A stretch of DNA of 25,167 nucleotides, from NCBI GenBank assembly GCA_947085765.1, contig CAMTXZ010000256.1:1-25167 (forward strand). Direction: 5' to 3'. A program made the position numbers and the translations under genes. The notes below the pieces were generated by a model. It had not been told where the DNA came from, did not search any database, and was given only the letters and a program-made list of their open reading frames with translations. The stretch comes from JAKFXL01 sp947085765 (lineage in GTDB: Bacteria > Pseudomonadota > Gammaproteobacteria > Tenderiales > Tenderiaceae). Of this stretch, positions 1-7,705 are shown piece by piece. The stretch's first letter is position 1; each line of letters starts with the position of its first letter.

Positions 1-1
1 G

Positions 2-313
2 CGTCTGCACCATGTTGCGTTGGCGGTACGCGATGGCGAACGACAGGGCTACGAGAACATCGACTACGTCGTTAATCAGATCCGGGCGCAAGGGCGCGAA
101 TTCCTGCTGGATGTGGTTGGCTCCAAGGCGGATGGCCTGAAACAGATCTTCTCCAGCGCCTCCGACCACTCCTCACTGATCATCGAATACGTACAGCGCT
201 TTGGTGATTTTGATGGGTTTTTTACCAAAGACAACGTCGCCAAGCTAACGGCGGCCGCAGGTGTGGATGAGGAGTTGCTGGAGTTGCAGTCGCAGGTAAG
301 CAAAGTCGATTAA
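2..313 (+). CDS. VOC-fold (4-hydroxyphenylpyruvate dioxygenase-like) protein, C-terminal fragment
   Basis: The reading frame is open to the left edge of the window, so only the last 103 residues of a larger protein are present; the TTG at 20 is internal. The fragment begins RLHHVALAVRD, a typical start of a vicinal-oxygen-chelate module, with a histidine where these enzymes bind metal. It later has DGLKQIFS and then SLIIEYVQR, which matches the position of the C-terminal glutamate metal ligand and following QR of 4-hydroxyphenylpyruvate dioxygenase-like proteins. The family assignment rests on these motifs; the substrate cannot be told from a C-terminal piece. A weak 4-bp hairpin (323-334) follows the stop. 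This gene probably marks the left chromosomal flank of the accessory block. Confidence 0.6.
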   Translation, partial: RLHHVALAVRDGERQGYENIDYVVNQIRAQGREFLLDVVGSKADGLKQIFSSASDHSSLIIEYVQRFGDFDGFFTKDNVAKLTAAAGVDEELLELQSQVSKVD

Positions 314-342
314 TAGGCTAAACCGCCAAAGCGGGGGCCAAG

Positions 343-391
343 TTGCACAATTCTATATTTAGAGTATTATTATATTATGCTCTACATAGAG
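343..391 (+). promoter_or_regulatory. Promoter with two operator-like palindromes upstream of the Xre-RES pair
   Basis: A sigma-70-like promoter can be read as TTGCAC (343-348), 16 bp, TATTAT (365-370). Two related 12-bp palindromic elements overlap it: CTATATTTAGAG (353-364) lies between the hexamers and CTCTACATAGAG (380-391) lies just past the -10, ending 10 bp before the ATG at 402. The shared pattern and the centre-to-centre spacing of 27 bp fit cooperative binding by the antitoxin, as expected for an autoregulated toxin-antitoxin operon. Binding is inferred. Confidence 0.5.
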
Positions 392-401
392 GAATTGATT
401 C

Positions 402-803
402 ATGTCAACCCCCGCCCCTAATCAAAGCAAACAAGATCCCAAACGCATTGCCAGCGCTGCGCTCCAGGCCTTCTTTAACCTCACGCAGCACTGGCAGCTC
501 TCCGTAGCGGAAGAGCGCACCCTGCTTGGCACCCCCGCTGAGTCCACCTTTTATAAATGGAAGGCGGAAAAAAGCGCCTCTCGTCTCAGTCGCGACACAC
601 TGGAGCGCATCAGCTACCTGCTCGGCATCTACAAAGACCTCAACATCCTGCTGCCGTCGCCACGGGCGGCCGATGAGTGGCTGCACAAACCCAACGCCGC
701 GCCGCTCTTCAACGGCCAAAGCGCGCTACAAAGAATGCTCGCCGGCAGCATTGTTGATCTGGCCGATGTGCGCCGCTACCTTGATGCCCAACGGGGGCTA
801 TGA
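402..803 (+). CDS. Xre/MbcA/ParS-type antitoxin of a RES toxin-antitoxin pair
   Basis: This 133-residue protein has the two-part build of Xre-type antitoxins of RES toxins. A helical N-terminal half (about residues 15-75) carries a degenerate Xre DNA-binding fold, with FYKWKAEKSASRLSRDTLERISYLLGIY split over helices. A C-terminal toxin-binding segment (about 88-131) has AADEWLHKPNAAPLFNG, then LAGSIVDLADVRRYLDAQRG, the usual ending of the MbcA/ParS toxin-binding domain. It should bind and neutralise the downstream RES toxin and repress its own promoter, where two palindromes are visible. Its stop codon abuts the GTG of the toxin gene, so the two are translationally coupled. The start ATG is preceded by an AGAGG Shine-Dalgarno sequence. 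Confidence 0.85.
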   Translation: MSTPAPNQSKQDPKRIASAALQAFFNLTQHWQLSVAEERTLLGTPAESTFYKWKAEKSASRLSRDTLERISYLLGIYKDLNILLPSPRAADEWLHKPNAAPLFNGQSALQRMLAGSIVDLADVRRYLDAQRGL

Positions 804-1484
804 GTGAAACGCCCGACCGCCATTGAACTCGACTGGCCCCATCAGTACCGCATCATCCCCTCCGAATACCCGCCCATCAACTTCTTCGAGCGGCTGGTGG
901 ATGCTGATTTGATGGACGAGCTCTACTACATCGAATCACTCACCAATGACCGACTCCGCGACGAGGCGGGCGATATCGCCCTGGTCCCGCGTGAAGACCG
1001 TGTCACCGGCCCCGGCTCATCCCCAGTCATGGCCGCCTTCACTCATATCAGCCCGAACTGCCCCAGCCGCTTTAGCGATGGTAGCTACGGTGTCTACTAC
1101 GCCGCCAAGACATTAGAGACCGCCATCGAAGAAACCAAACGTAGCCGCGCCCGCTTCCTCTCCTACACCCAGGAAGATGCAGGGGAAGTCGCCATGCGCG
1201 TCTACATCGGCGAGGTGATCAAACCGCTGCACGACATTCGGGGTGACGGCTACGCGCAGCTGCACAACCCCGACGACTGGACGCCCAGCCAGACCTTCGG
1301 CCAGGAGATGAAAACAATCAACAGCTGGGGCATCGTCTATCGCTCCGTCAGAGCCCCAGGGGGAGAGTGCATCGCTGCACTGCGACCACCCGCAGTGAGC
1401 ATCCCCAAACAAGGGCCGCATCTTTCGTATGTGTGGGACGGGGAGAAGATAGTGAATGTATATCGGAAGACGTTGATTGGCTGA
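804..1484 (+). CDS. RES-domain toxin (NAD-targeting toxin family)
   Basis: The 226-residue product is a RES-domain protein, the toxin partner of the preceding antitoxin. The three residues that name the family are visible: an arginine in SRFSDGSYGVYY (about R89), a glutamate in LETAIEET (E109 or E110) and a serine in VYRSVR (about S181). Characterised relatives act on NAD: MbcT degrades it by phosphorolysis, and ParT ADP-ribosylates phosphoribosyl pyrophosphate synthetase. Which reaction this one performs is not decidable from sequence. The gene starts with GTG directly after the antitoxin TGA; an ATG at 800 is in another frame. Length and motifs look intact, so the pair is probably functional. 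Confidence 0.85.
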   Translation: MKRPTAIELDWPHQYRIIPSEYPPINFFERLVDADLMDELYYIESLTNDRLRDEAGDIALVPREDRVTGPGSSPVMAAFTHISPNCPSRFSDGSYGVYYAAKTLETAIEETKRSRARFLSYTQEDAGEVAMRVYIGEVIKPLHDIRGDGYAQLHNPDDWTPSQTFGQEMKTINSWGIVYRSVRAPGGECIAALRPPAVSIPKQGPHLSYVWDGEKIVNVYRKTLIG

Positions 1485-1522
1485 CACCAGCAGCCATTGG
1501 CGCAGCGGCAAACAGATAAAAT

Positions 1523-1587
1523 TACCGTTCGGGAATAATTTAGGCGAAACGCCATGAACTCCAACAATGAGATACCGTACGGGAATA
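1523..1587 (+). promoter_or_regulatory. Two 15-bp operator-like repeats at the hipB-like remnant
   Basis: TACCGTTCGGGAATA (1523-1537) and TACCGTACGGGAATA (1573-1587) match at 14 of 15 positions, spaced exactly 50 bp apart. Each is built around a CCGT-CGG core, and CCGTACGG in the second copy is a perfect palindrome. The first copy lies upstream of the ATG at 1554 and the second lies inside the first codons of the antitoxin remnant. Paired operators around the antitoxin start are typical of hipB-type autoregulation, so these are probably the old binding sites. Function is inferred. Confidence 0.4.
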
Positions 1588-1723
1588 TTCAGCTGCCACA
1601 GGAGATTGGCGACATCGTCCGTGTCACCCGCAAAAACCAGGGTGCAACCCAGGCTGAGTTTGCCGCCCTGTGTGGTGTCGGCCCCCGTTTTATTTCCGAT
1701 CTCGAAACGGCAAGGCCACCGCA
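1554..1723 (+). pseudogene. hipB-like Xre antitoxin remnant, frameshifted and 3'-truncated
   Basis: The ORF starts with a good HipB-type helix-turn-helix: IGDIVRVTRKNQGATQAEFAALCGVGPRFISDLE (about residues 18-51). The family normally continues with an ENGK-type turn. Here the frame goes to ETARPPHH and stops at 1742. Adding one A to the run at 1704-1709 restores DLENGKATA, so a single-base deletion is likely. Beyond about 1723 no frame looks like HipB; the sequence there belongs to the minus-strand zinc-ribbon gene. No hipA follows. This is therefore a decayed antitoxin, broken first or second by a frameshift and by loss of its 3' part. It is not a copy of the intact hipB at 11,706-11,999, whose sequence differs. 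Confidence 0.65.
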
Positions 1724-1977
1724 CCACATTGCGGGCAGATAAAATTGCCATCGTCCGTAGCGGCAAAGCGTAGGCCGGAGTCGGTTGCGTTCGCCGCATC
1801 GGCTTGATGGGTGACCAGTCGGCCATCGAACAGCACATCTTCCTGCAGGCCGCAGTGCGTGCAATTAAGCAATTCGCGGTCGCCGATGAATAGTCCTGCG
1901 TTTTCGGCTTGTTGGTGGATTTTTTGCAGCTGCTCGCACAAGAGGTGCAGTGCTTTATCTTCCGCAGAGGTACTCAT
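1690..1977 (-). CDS. Small zinc-ribbon protein of unknown function
   Basis: I do not recognise this 95-residue protein. Two CxxC pairs are clear: CTHC about residues 39-42 and CPQC about 81-84, spaced as in a single zinc ribbon. An N-terminal helix (KALHLLCEQLQKIHQQAENAG) precedes them. The start used is ATG 1977, preceded by GGTGA. A longer form could start at ATG 2022, where the TGA of rhuM overlaps as ATGA and would add 15 residues with low-complexity character. It is the last gene of the minus-strand restriction operon by position and spacing. Its final residues (ALPFRDRK) are read antisense through the hipB remnant, so its natural C terminus was probably lost at the same junction. Confidence 0.55.
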   Translation of the reverse strand: MSTSAEDKALHLLCEQLQKIHQQAENAGLFIGDRELLNCTHCGLQEDVLFDGRLVTHQADAANATDSGLRFAATDDGNFICPQCGAVALPFRDRK

Positions 1978-2018
1978 AAATTCACCGGTCCTTGTCCTGC
2001 TGGGGGATGCCAGAGGCA

Positions 2019-3089
2019 TCATTTATCATCGTCGCCTTGCTTGTATTCAGACTCGATCTGCTTAACCAAACGGTCGAAATCGCTTTCGAACAAGCGATCC
2101 TGCACGATGCGGTATTTCTCAAACTCACTTTCAGCGTGGGCTTTGGCGATTTCCGCCGTTACCTTACCTGCGTCCTGGAGTATCTCGCGGTCGGTCGCCT
2201 CAATGAAGCGGTTCAGTCGTGTTTCCCAGTCCTGCATGGTCATCGGGATTTTGCGCAGCGCCATGCTCTCAGCCACGTCCAAATATGCCGAAACCAATCT
2301 TTCCAGTTGCGCCATCTCGTGTTCGGTCAGGTAGTTCTTGGCAATGGTGACATCGAATTTCTGGATTTTTCCTTGCGGCCCATCCTTCCAGGTCTTTAGC
2401 CCCATGTTTTCGATTTCGGCATCGGCACGGCGGCAGATGATTTCCGCCGCCGTCTGGCCATGAATAGCCCAATGCAGCTTGTTTTGTACGGTGGCAAAAA
2501 AACGCTTGGTGGCCTGCGCCGTAACGTCGTAGTCAATCGACGTGGCGTAGATGTCTGTGATTTTCTGGTAGAACTTGCGCTCGGAGAGACGGATCTCGCG
2601 AATGCGCTGCAATTGCTCTTCAAAATATTGATTGTTGAGTATGGAGCCGCCGCTTTTCAGGCGCTCGTCATCCATCGTGTAACCCTTGATGGTGAACTCT
2701 TCGATAATGGTGGTGGCCCACTTGCGGAACTGCACCGCGCGTTCAGAATTGACCTTGTAACCAACGGCGATTATCGCGGCAAGTTTGTAGTGCTTGGTAT
2801 CGTAACTTTTTCCGTCTGCGGCAGTTATCCGAATATTTCGGATAACTGAATCTTCCTCCAGCTCACTGCTGGAAAATACCTTTTTCAGGTGGTAGTTGAT
2901 GGTTCTGACATCGACGTCATAGAGCAGCCCCATCATCTTCTGGGTGATCCAGACGTTTTCATCAGCGTAAACAGCCTCGACGCCTCCATGGCCACTGGCC
3001 GCGACAAAAGTCAGGTATTCGGCCGCTGATGAACGGGCAATGGAGACCTTATTTTTCTTGGGAACCTGCGGTGGTTTGCTCTTGCTCAT
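2019..3089 (-). CDS. RhuM-family protein
   Basis: The 356-residue product belongs to the RhuM family, named from Salmonella pathogenicity island 3 and often found next to restriction-modification genes. Family features are visible in order: an N-terminal segment ending in ADENVWITQKMMGLLYDV (about 42-59) with a winged-helix-like pattern, DVRTINYHLKKVF (58-70), ELEEDSVIRN, TAADGKSYDTKHYKL and VGYKVNSERAVQFRKWA (about 109-125). A charged helical C-terminal half follows. The biochemical function of RhuM proteins is not established; DNA binding is inferred from the N-terminal pattern. The ATG overlaps the stop of the upstream 47-codon ORF as ATGA, and a strong GGAGG lies 5 nt before the start. 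It is therefore co-translated within the hsd operon. Confidence 0.85.
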   Translation of the reverse strand: MSKSKPPQVPKKNKVSIARSSAAEYLTFVAASGHGGVEAVYADENVWITQKMMGLLYDVDVRTINYHLKKVFSSSELEEDSVIRNIRITAADGKSYDTKHYKLAAIIAVGYKVNSERAVQFRKWATTIIEEFTIKGYTMDDERLKSGGSILNNQYFEEQLQRIREIRLSERKFYQKITDIYATSIDYDVTAQATKRFFATVQNKLHWAIHGQTAAEIICRRADAEIENMGLKTWKDGPQGKIQKFDVTIAKNYLTEHEMAQLERLVSAYLDVAESMALRKIPMTMQDWETRLNRFIEATDREILQDAGKVTAEIAKAHAESEFEKYRIVQDRLFESDFDRLVKQIESEYKQGDDDK

Positions 3090-3229
3090 TTCAGCCTCCC
3101 TCCTGTAACTACAAACAGAACGGCTTCGACTTCGTAACGAGCCTCAATGCTTTGCCCACCTACCTGACCGGTAAAGATCAAGAACTCGGCAGTGTTGTTG
3201 CACATCAGCATGCGTTTGTCCTCAGCCAT
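3086..3229 (-). pseudogene. 47-codon ORF: RhuM N-terminal remnant between hsdR and rhuM
   Basis: A 47-residue frame begins at ATG 3229, sharing one base with the hsdR TGA (TGATG), and ends in TGA overlapping the rhuM ATG (ATGA). Residues 12-38 (NNTAEFLIFTGQVGGQSIEA then RYE) align without gaps to residues 21-47 of the neighbouring RhuM protein with 10 identities in 27, including AE-L-F, the G, EA-Y and E. The resemblance stops after RYE; the tail VEAVLFVVTGGRLK is unrelated and its DNA supplies the Shine-Dalgarno of rhuM. I read it as the 5' end of an older rhuM gene left after replacement by the present one. It may still be translated and couple hsdR to rhuM translation. An alternative is a genuine small leader protein. 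Confidence 0.55.
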
Positions 3230-6200
3230 CAGTGATACATCCTCTCCCCTTCACCGAAGCCCGCCGTATAAATGTGCGCGAACACGGCACTTGCCTTCAG
3301 GTTGATCTCATCAGCGTCGTAAGTGCCGGTGGGTAGATTGGCGAACAGGTGTTTGATGATCTCCGCTTTCACTTGCGCTTGCGCGGTGGCCTTTTCTCGC
3401 CAGTGGTCTATTTTCAGCTTGCCACTGGTAAGCTTATCCAGCAGTTCCTTGGCCACTTTTTTGATCGCATCACGGTCGCCTTTGGTTAGCGACTCTTTTT
3501 GCAGCAAGTCAAAAACAGCCAGTTGATCATCGTTGTCCAGACCTTCGCGCAAGTAGCGTTTTTCTTCCTCGTTCAGCGAGCTATTGAAGGCATTTAGTTT
3601 GTCGAACACCTTCTGGATCTCGGCGTTGTCTTTGTCCTTGTTGTATTCGCGCACGATCTCCTGATAACGCTCGTACAGATCCACCCGAGATGGGTTGCGC
3701 GCCACCATCATTGCCAATCGCTCCTCAATCCTCTCCTTGAGATTCAGGGTCACCACATTTTTGAACGGTGTGCGTTCAAACTCGGCACGCAGTCGGGAAA
3801 AGTCGATATTAGACAGGTCATAGCGGGCAACGTGTTCCTTGATCCCCGGTGGCGTTTTGCCTTCGGTGGTCAGCGCGGTATCGACCACCTCGTACAGGGA
3901 CTGCAGCAACTCACTGACATCCGGCGTTTCACGTGCATCCTGCAGCTTGTTGTAGATCGCTACGATGGCGCTCTCATCACCATCGAAGTCGAACAATCCA
4001 GGGTGTGGAAACAAGCCGCGATGCCGCGCTTGCACGTCTTCGACGATGACCTGATAGGTCTTTCGCCGCTCATCGCTCTCACACAGCAGATTCACTGCCG
4101 TGAGGATCTGCTTTTGCTTATCGAAGCCCTTGGCCACCACCAGCGCATCCAGATTGAAGCCCAGCCCCCCAAGATAATCGCGCGCCTGCTGCAAACTTAC
4201 GGCGTATTCGGCCAGCGCTTCAGTGTCATCCCGCACCGTATCCTGCTCGCCTTCACCCTTGCCAGTGCCAGCACGGTCACCCTGTGCAAACGTAGCAAGT
4301 GCCCGGCGCAGGCTTTTTAGCATGCCGTTGTAGTCGATGATCAGGCCGTGCTTTTTGCCACCACCAACGCGGTTCACGCGGGCAATCGCCTGCATCAGCG
4401 TGTGACCCTGCATCGGTTTGTCCAGATACAGCGTGGCCAGGCACTTCACGTCGAAGCCGGTCAGCCACATGGCGCAGACAATGGCGATGCGGAAGGGGTG
4501 TTCGGCCTTTTTGAACTCTTTTTCCAGATCGCGCTTCACCAACTTTTCGCGGTGCGGCACGATATTGAGCGGCTCATCGCGAAAGTTTTTCCACTTGGCA
4601 AAGTCGGCCACCTCGCCTTGTTCCTGCGATACCACCACACAGGTTTCCGTGGCTTTCATCCACGCCACCTGTTCACGGCGCTGTTGCAGCAATTTAGGCA
4701 TTGCCTTGCTCTTGGCTGCAAACAAGGCTTCTTCAGCGGCTACATCGGCTTCCAGTTGCGCCGCTTTTTCCTGCCACTTGGCCACGATCAGATCGTGCAT
4801 CTTCACACAGGTGATCTTGTCTAGGCACACCATCATGGCCTTGCCGCCGCCGGTGTCGACCACCTTCCAGCGCTGGTGAAAGTGATCGACAAAATCCTGC
4901 GCCACCTTATCCAGTCGCGTGGGTGAGGTCAGGATCGGGTAATCACGTGCCAGCTCCCGGTAGAGTTTTTCCTCCTTCTCATCCGTCCAAGGATCTTCTA
5001 GCGTGGCGGTCTGTTTGGCCGCCTCGATGTGCTGCGCAATGCGTTCACTCACCTTGGGATCGACGATCTTCAGCTTCTCGCCGCGGTTCTCATAGAACAA
5101 GGGCAGCGTTGCGCCATCGGCCACCGCGCGCTGAAAATCGTAGATCGACACATAGTCACCGAACACCTCGCGGGTCAGCTGCTTTTCGCTGGCATCAATC
5201 AGCGGCGTACCAGTAAAGCCGAGGAACTTGGCACGCGGTAACCCTTTGCGCATATTCAACGCCAGACGGCCGTACTGTGTGCGGTGTGCCTCGTCCGAAA
5301 TCACAATGATGTCGTCGCGCTGCGAATATGCCTCGATCACGCGCTCGCGATATTTCTGGATCAGGCCGAACACATAACGGCGGTTCTGGTCGCGCAGCAT
5401 CCGGCGCAGGGCATCGCTGTTTTTGGCCTGGTCGGTTTTGCTATTGGCGCGCCCGCAGTTGGTGTAGGTGGACGCGATCTGGTCATCCAGCTCGCTGCGA
5501 TCGGTGATCACCACAAACGAATAACTGGCCGAGAGTTTGCGGTGGATTTTTTCGGTGAGGAATACCATTGAGTACGACTTGCCCGAGCCCTGCGTATGCC
5601 AGAACACGCCAAGCTGACCGGCGGCCACTTCAGCCTTGATGACAGGATCGTCCGAGGTGAGCCGGGCTATCACCCGGTTGACGCCCAGATACTGATGGTT
5701 GCGCGCCAAAATCTTGTGCGTGCTGCCTTCCGAGGCATCAAACAGCACAAAGTTTTCCACGATGTCGAGCAGGCGCTGTTGGTGCAACATGCCTTCCAGC
5801 AACAGGGGCAGCAGAGGTTGATCGGCCTTGGGTTCCGGGTCATCCTCGTCCTGGCGTTTCCAGCGGTAGAAGTGTTCGCGGCTACTGGTGATGGAGCCGT
5901 ACTGCGCATCATGGCCATTGGAGATGATCACCAGCGCGTTCCAGTGGAACAGATGGCCAATGGTGTCCAGATAATCGGCGTAGTTCTTTTTGTAGGCACT
6001 GTCGATGTGCACCTCAAAGCGTTTGAGTTCGATGAACACCAGTGGCAGGCCGTTGACGAAACCGACAATATCCGGCCGCCGCAGCCACAAGCGGCCACGC
6101 ACCCACAACTCGCGCACCGCGAGGTAGCGGTTCTGGCTGGCATCCTCAAAATCGATCAGGCGCAGGCGCTTGTCCACCAACTGACCTGCGGCATTGCGGT

Positions 6201-6522
6201 ATTTCACCGGCACGCCATCGCGCAGCAGCTTGTATTTTTCCTCGTTGAGCACAATCAGGGTCTTGGTGATATCTTCCAGCACCACTTGCGACAAAGCCTC
6301 GCTGTAGGCCACCTCGGGCAGGCCTGGGTTCAGACGCTTGAGCGCGGCCAGCACCTCGCGGCTGAGCACCACCTCGCGGTCAGAGGCGCGGCCCAGCAGA
6401 CTGTCAGGCCCAAAGTCCTCCTCGTCCTGCGCGAATACGGATGCCCAGCCGAGCTGTTTTTCCAGTAGCTCGGCCGTCGGCGCCTGAATCAGCAGGTCTT
6501 CGGAATAGTCCTTTTTTGCCAT
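3229..6522 (-). CDS. hsdR: Type I restriction endonuclease subunit R
   Basis: The 1,097-residue protein is the ATP-driven translocase and nuclease of a type I restriction system, acting in complex with HsdM and HsdS. An N-terminal PD-(D/E)xK nuclease site is seen in RRPDIVGFVNG and FIELKRF (D151, E165, K167). The helicase motor follows: Walker A HTQGSGKS (309-316), SDEAHRTQYG with DEAH at 410-413, FTGTP (436-440), TGFDVKCLATLYLDKP and QAIARVNR further on. The start chosen is ATG 6522 (MAKKDYSEDL), with AGGAG 10 nt upstream; an in-frame extension to 6591 adds 23 low-quality residues that would overlap hsdS. It follows hsdS after 28 nt. Length and motifs look complete, so the nuclease is probably active. 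Confidence 0.93.
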   Translation of the reverse strand: MAKKDYSEDLLIQAPTAELLEKQLGWASVFAQDEEDFGPDSLLGRASDREVVLSREVLAALKRLNPGLPEVAYSEALSQVVLEDITKTLIVLNEEKYKLLRDGVPVKYRNAAGQLVDKRLRLIDFEDASQNRYLAVRELWVRGRLWLRRPDIVGFVNGLPLVFIELKRFEVHIDSAYKKNYADYLDTIGHLFHWNALVIISNGHDAQYGSITSSREHFYRWKRQDEDDPEPKADQPLLPLLLEGMLHQQRLLDIVENFVLFDASEGSTHKILARNHQYLGVNRVIARLTSDDPVIKAEVAAGQLGVFWHTQGSGKSYSMVFLTEKIHRKLSASYSFVVITDRSELDDQIASTYTNCGRANSKTDQAKNSDALRRMLRDQNRRYVFGLIQKYRERVIEAYSQRDDIIVISDEAHRTQYGRLALNMRKGLPRAKFLGFTGTPLIDASEKQLTREVFGDYVSIYDFQRAVADGATLPLFYENRGEKLKIVDPKVSERIAQHIEAAKQTATLEDPWTDEKEEKLYRELARDYPILTSPTRLDKVAQDFVDHFHQRWKVVDTGGGKAMMVCLDKITCVKMHDLIVAKWQEKAAQLEADVAAEEALFAAKSKAMPKLLQQRREQVAWMKATETCVVVSQEQGEVADFAKWKNFRDEPLNIVPHREKLVKRDLEKEFKKAEHPFRIAIVCAMWLTGFDVKCLATLYLDKPMQGHTLMQAIARVNRVGGGKKHGLIIDYNGMLKSLRRALATFAQGDRAGTGKGEGEQDTVRDDTEALAEYAVSLQQARDYLGGLGFNLDALVVAKGFDKQKQILTAVNLLCESDERRKTYQVIVEDVQARHRGLFPHPGLFDFDGDESAIVAIYNKLQDARETPDVSELLQSLYEVVDTALTTEGKTPPGIKEHVARYDLSNIDFSRLRAEFERTPFKNVVTLNLKERIEERLAMMVARNPSRVDLYERYQEIVREYNKDKDNAEIQKVFDKLNAFNSSLNEEEKRYLREGLDNDDQLAVFDLLQKESLTKGDRDAIKKVAKELLDKLTSGKLKIDHWREKATAQAQVKAEIIKHLFANLPTGTYDADEINLKASAVFAHIYTAGFGEGERMYH

Positions 6523-6550
6523 CAGCGGCCATCTCCTGAAGTGGTAGGTG

Positions 6551-7705
6551 TCATGCCACCGCCTCCTCGGGCAAGGCGATGTCGGACACATCGAGTTGGC
6601 CGGACATCAGTTTCGGCAGGAGCCGGTCGCGGGCTTGGGCAAGCTGCCTGTTGTACTGGGTAAGGCCCTGAATCTGCTCGAAGATCGGTGTGGCCAATCT
6701 TTCAAACTCTATCTGTAAATCATGGTTCGGTAACAGCAGTGGCAGTGACTGTGCGTAGGTTCGGTTGAGACCGGGAACCGCAGCATCGCTACTTATGAAA
6801 TTCAGTTGATGCAATGCCACATACAAGCGAAATGACGCCTTCTCTGGCGAAATGAAGAAAACTGTGTCGATGGGGAAGCACGGTTCCTGCGAGTAGTAAA
6901 GACTCCCCACATTACCTTTGCGTCCCACAACGATGGCCCCGGCACTGACCAGCGCTTGGTTGTGAGTTCCCACGATGCCGCTGGAACCGTAAACAGGCAC
7001 ATTGCCATCCTTTCGCTCGGTAGCTTTCAGCGACTTGCCATAGTGGAGCGGTGCAATTTCTCCAAGTGGCTTTAGGCTCCACCCCTCTGGCACCCCATCC
7101 TTCACCGGCACCGACTCATGGCCGGGAAAGCGCAGATGCACGAACCACTCGCGGTAGAGGCGGCGGGAGGCGTCCTCGAGCAAGGCGATGCGGCGCTGGT
7201 TGGTGGCGATCAGGTCGTCGTAGTTTTCCAGCACCGTTGCAATTGCTTCCTGGGATTTAATGTCAGGAAAGCGAACTATGACCTTTGCCAGCTGTTCACG
7301 CGGTAGGTGTTTGATTGTGGCCCCAGTGAAGTAAGGCTCGAATCCATTTGATTTTCTCAGGTTCAAGAAGGAGTAATACAGAAAGCGGCTATCCAAACAA
7401 TCATTGGGGCGAATGCGGTGTAGCGCTTTCTGAAACATCATGCTGCTTTGCTGATCCTTCCACAGTGCGCAGCGACCTGGCTCACCGCCTTCACACATTA
7501 CAATATCGCCGTACTTCAGTGAGAAGCGTTCTACCTCACGAGACTCAAAGCGCATCTCGCGTAAATCGTACAGCTCGAATTCACCCCAGCGCACGTTGAT
7601 ATTTGCAAGATATGGCAGCAGGTCGCCCTTGTTCTTGGCCTGATCAAGCATTTTTCCAAGAGCAAAGTCCGCAACTTCACTCAGAGGGAGGGCAGACCAA
7701 CTCAT
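6551..7705 (-). CDS. hsdS: Type I restriction-modification specificity subunit S
   Basis: This 384-residue protein has the two-half build of HsdS: a target recognition domain at about 1-145, a conserved helical spacer at about 150-185 (SQEAIATVLENYDDLIATNQ followed by RRIALLEDASRRLYREWF), a second recognition domain from VPEGWSLKPLGEIAPL (about 205) to 335, and a closing conserved helix (FERLATPIFEQIQGLTQYNR, then RDRLLPKLMSGQLDV). It sets the DNA sequence recognised by both methylation and cleavage. Its ATG overlaps the hsdM TGA as ATGA. The recognition sequence cannot be predicted here, but two full domains imply a bipartite site. Confidence 0.92.
   Translation of the reverse strand: MSWSALPLSEVADFALGKMLDQAKNKGDLLPYLANINVRWGEFELYDLREMRFESREVERFSLKYGDIVMCEGGEPGRCALWKDQQSSMMFQKALHRIRPNDCLDSRFLYYSFLNLRKSNGFEPYFTGATIKHLPREQLAKVIVRFPDIKSQEAIATVLENYDDLIATNQRRIALLEDASRRLYREWFVHLRFPGHESVPVKDGVPEGWSLKPLGEIAPLHYGKSLKATERKDGNVPVYGSSGIVGTHNQALVSAGAIVVGRKGNVGSLYYSQEPCFPIDTVFFISPEKASFRLYVALHQLNFISSDAAVPGLNRTYAQSLPLLLPNHDLQIEFERLATPIFEQIQGLTQYNRQLAQARDRLLPKLMSGQLDVSDIALPEEAVA

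Noticed and set aside
1113..1838. Minus-strand ORF of 241 codons antisense to the RES toxin
   Set aside because: The RES toxin on the plus strand has family motifs and is coupled to its antitoxin; the antisense frame has none.
6523..6591. Longer HsdR start at 6591
   Set aside because: It would overlap the end of hsdS, adds atypical residues, and ATG 6522 has AGGAG upstream.
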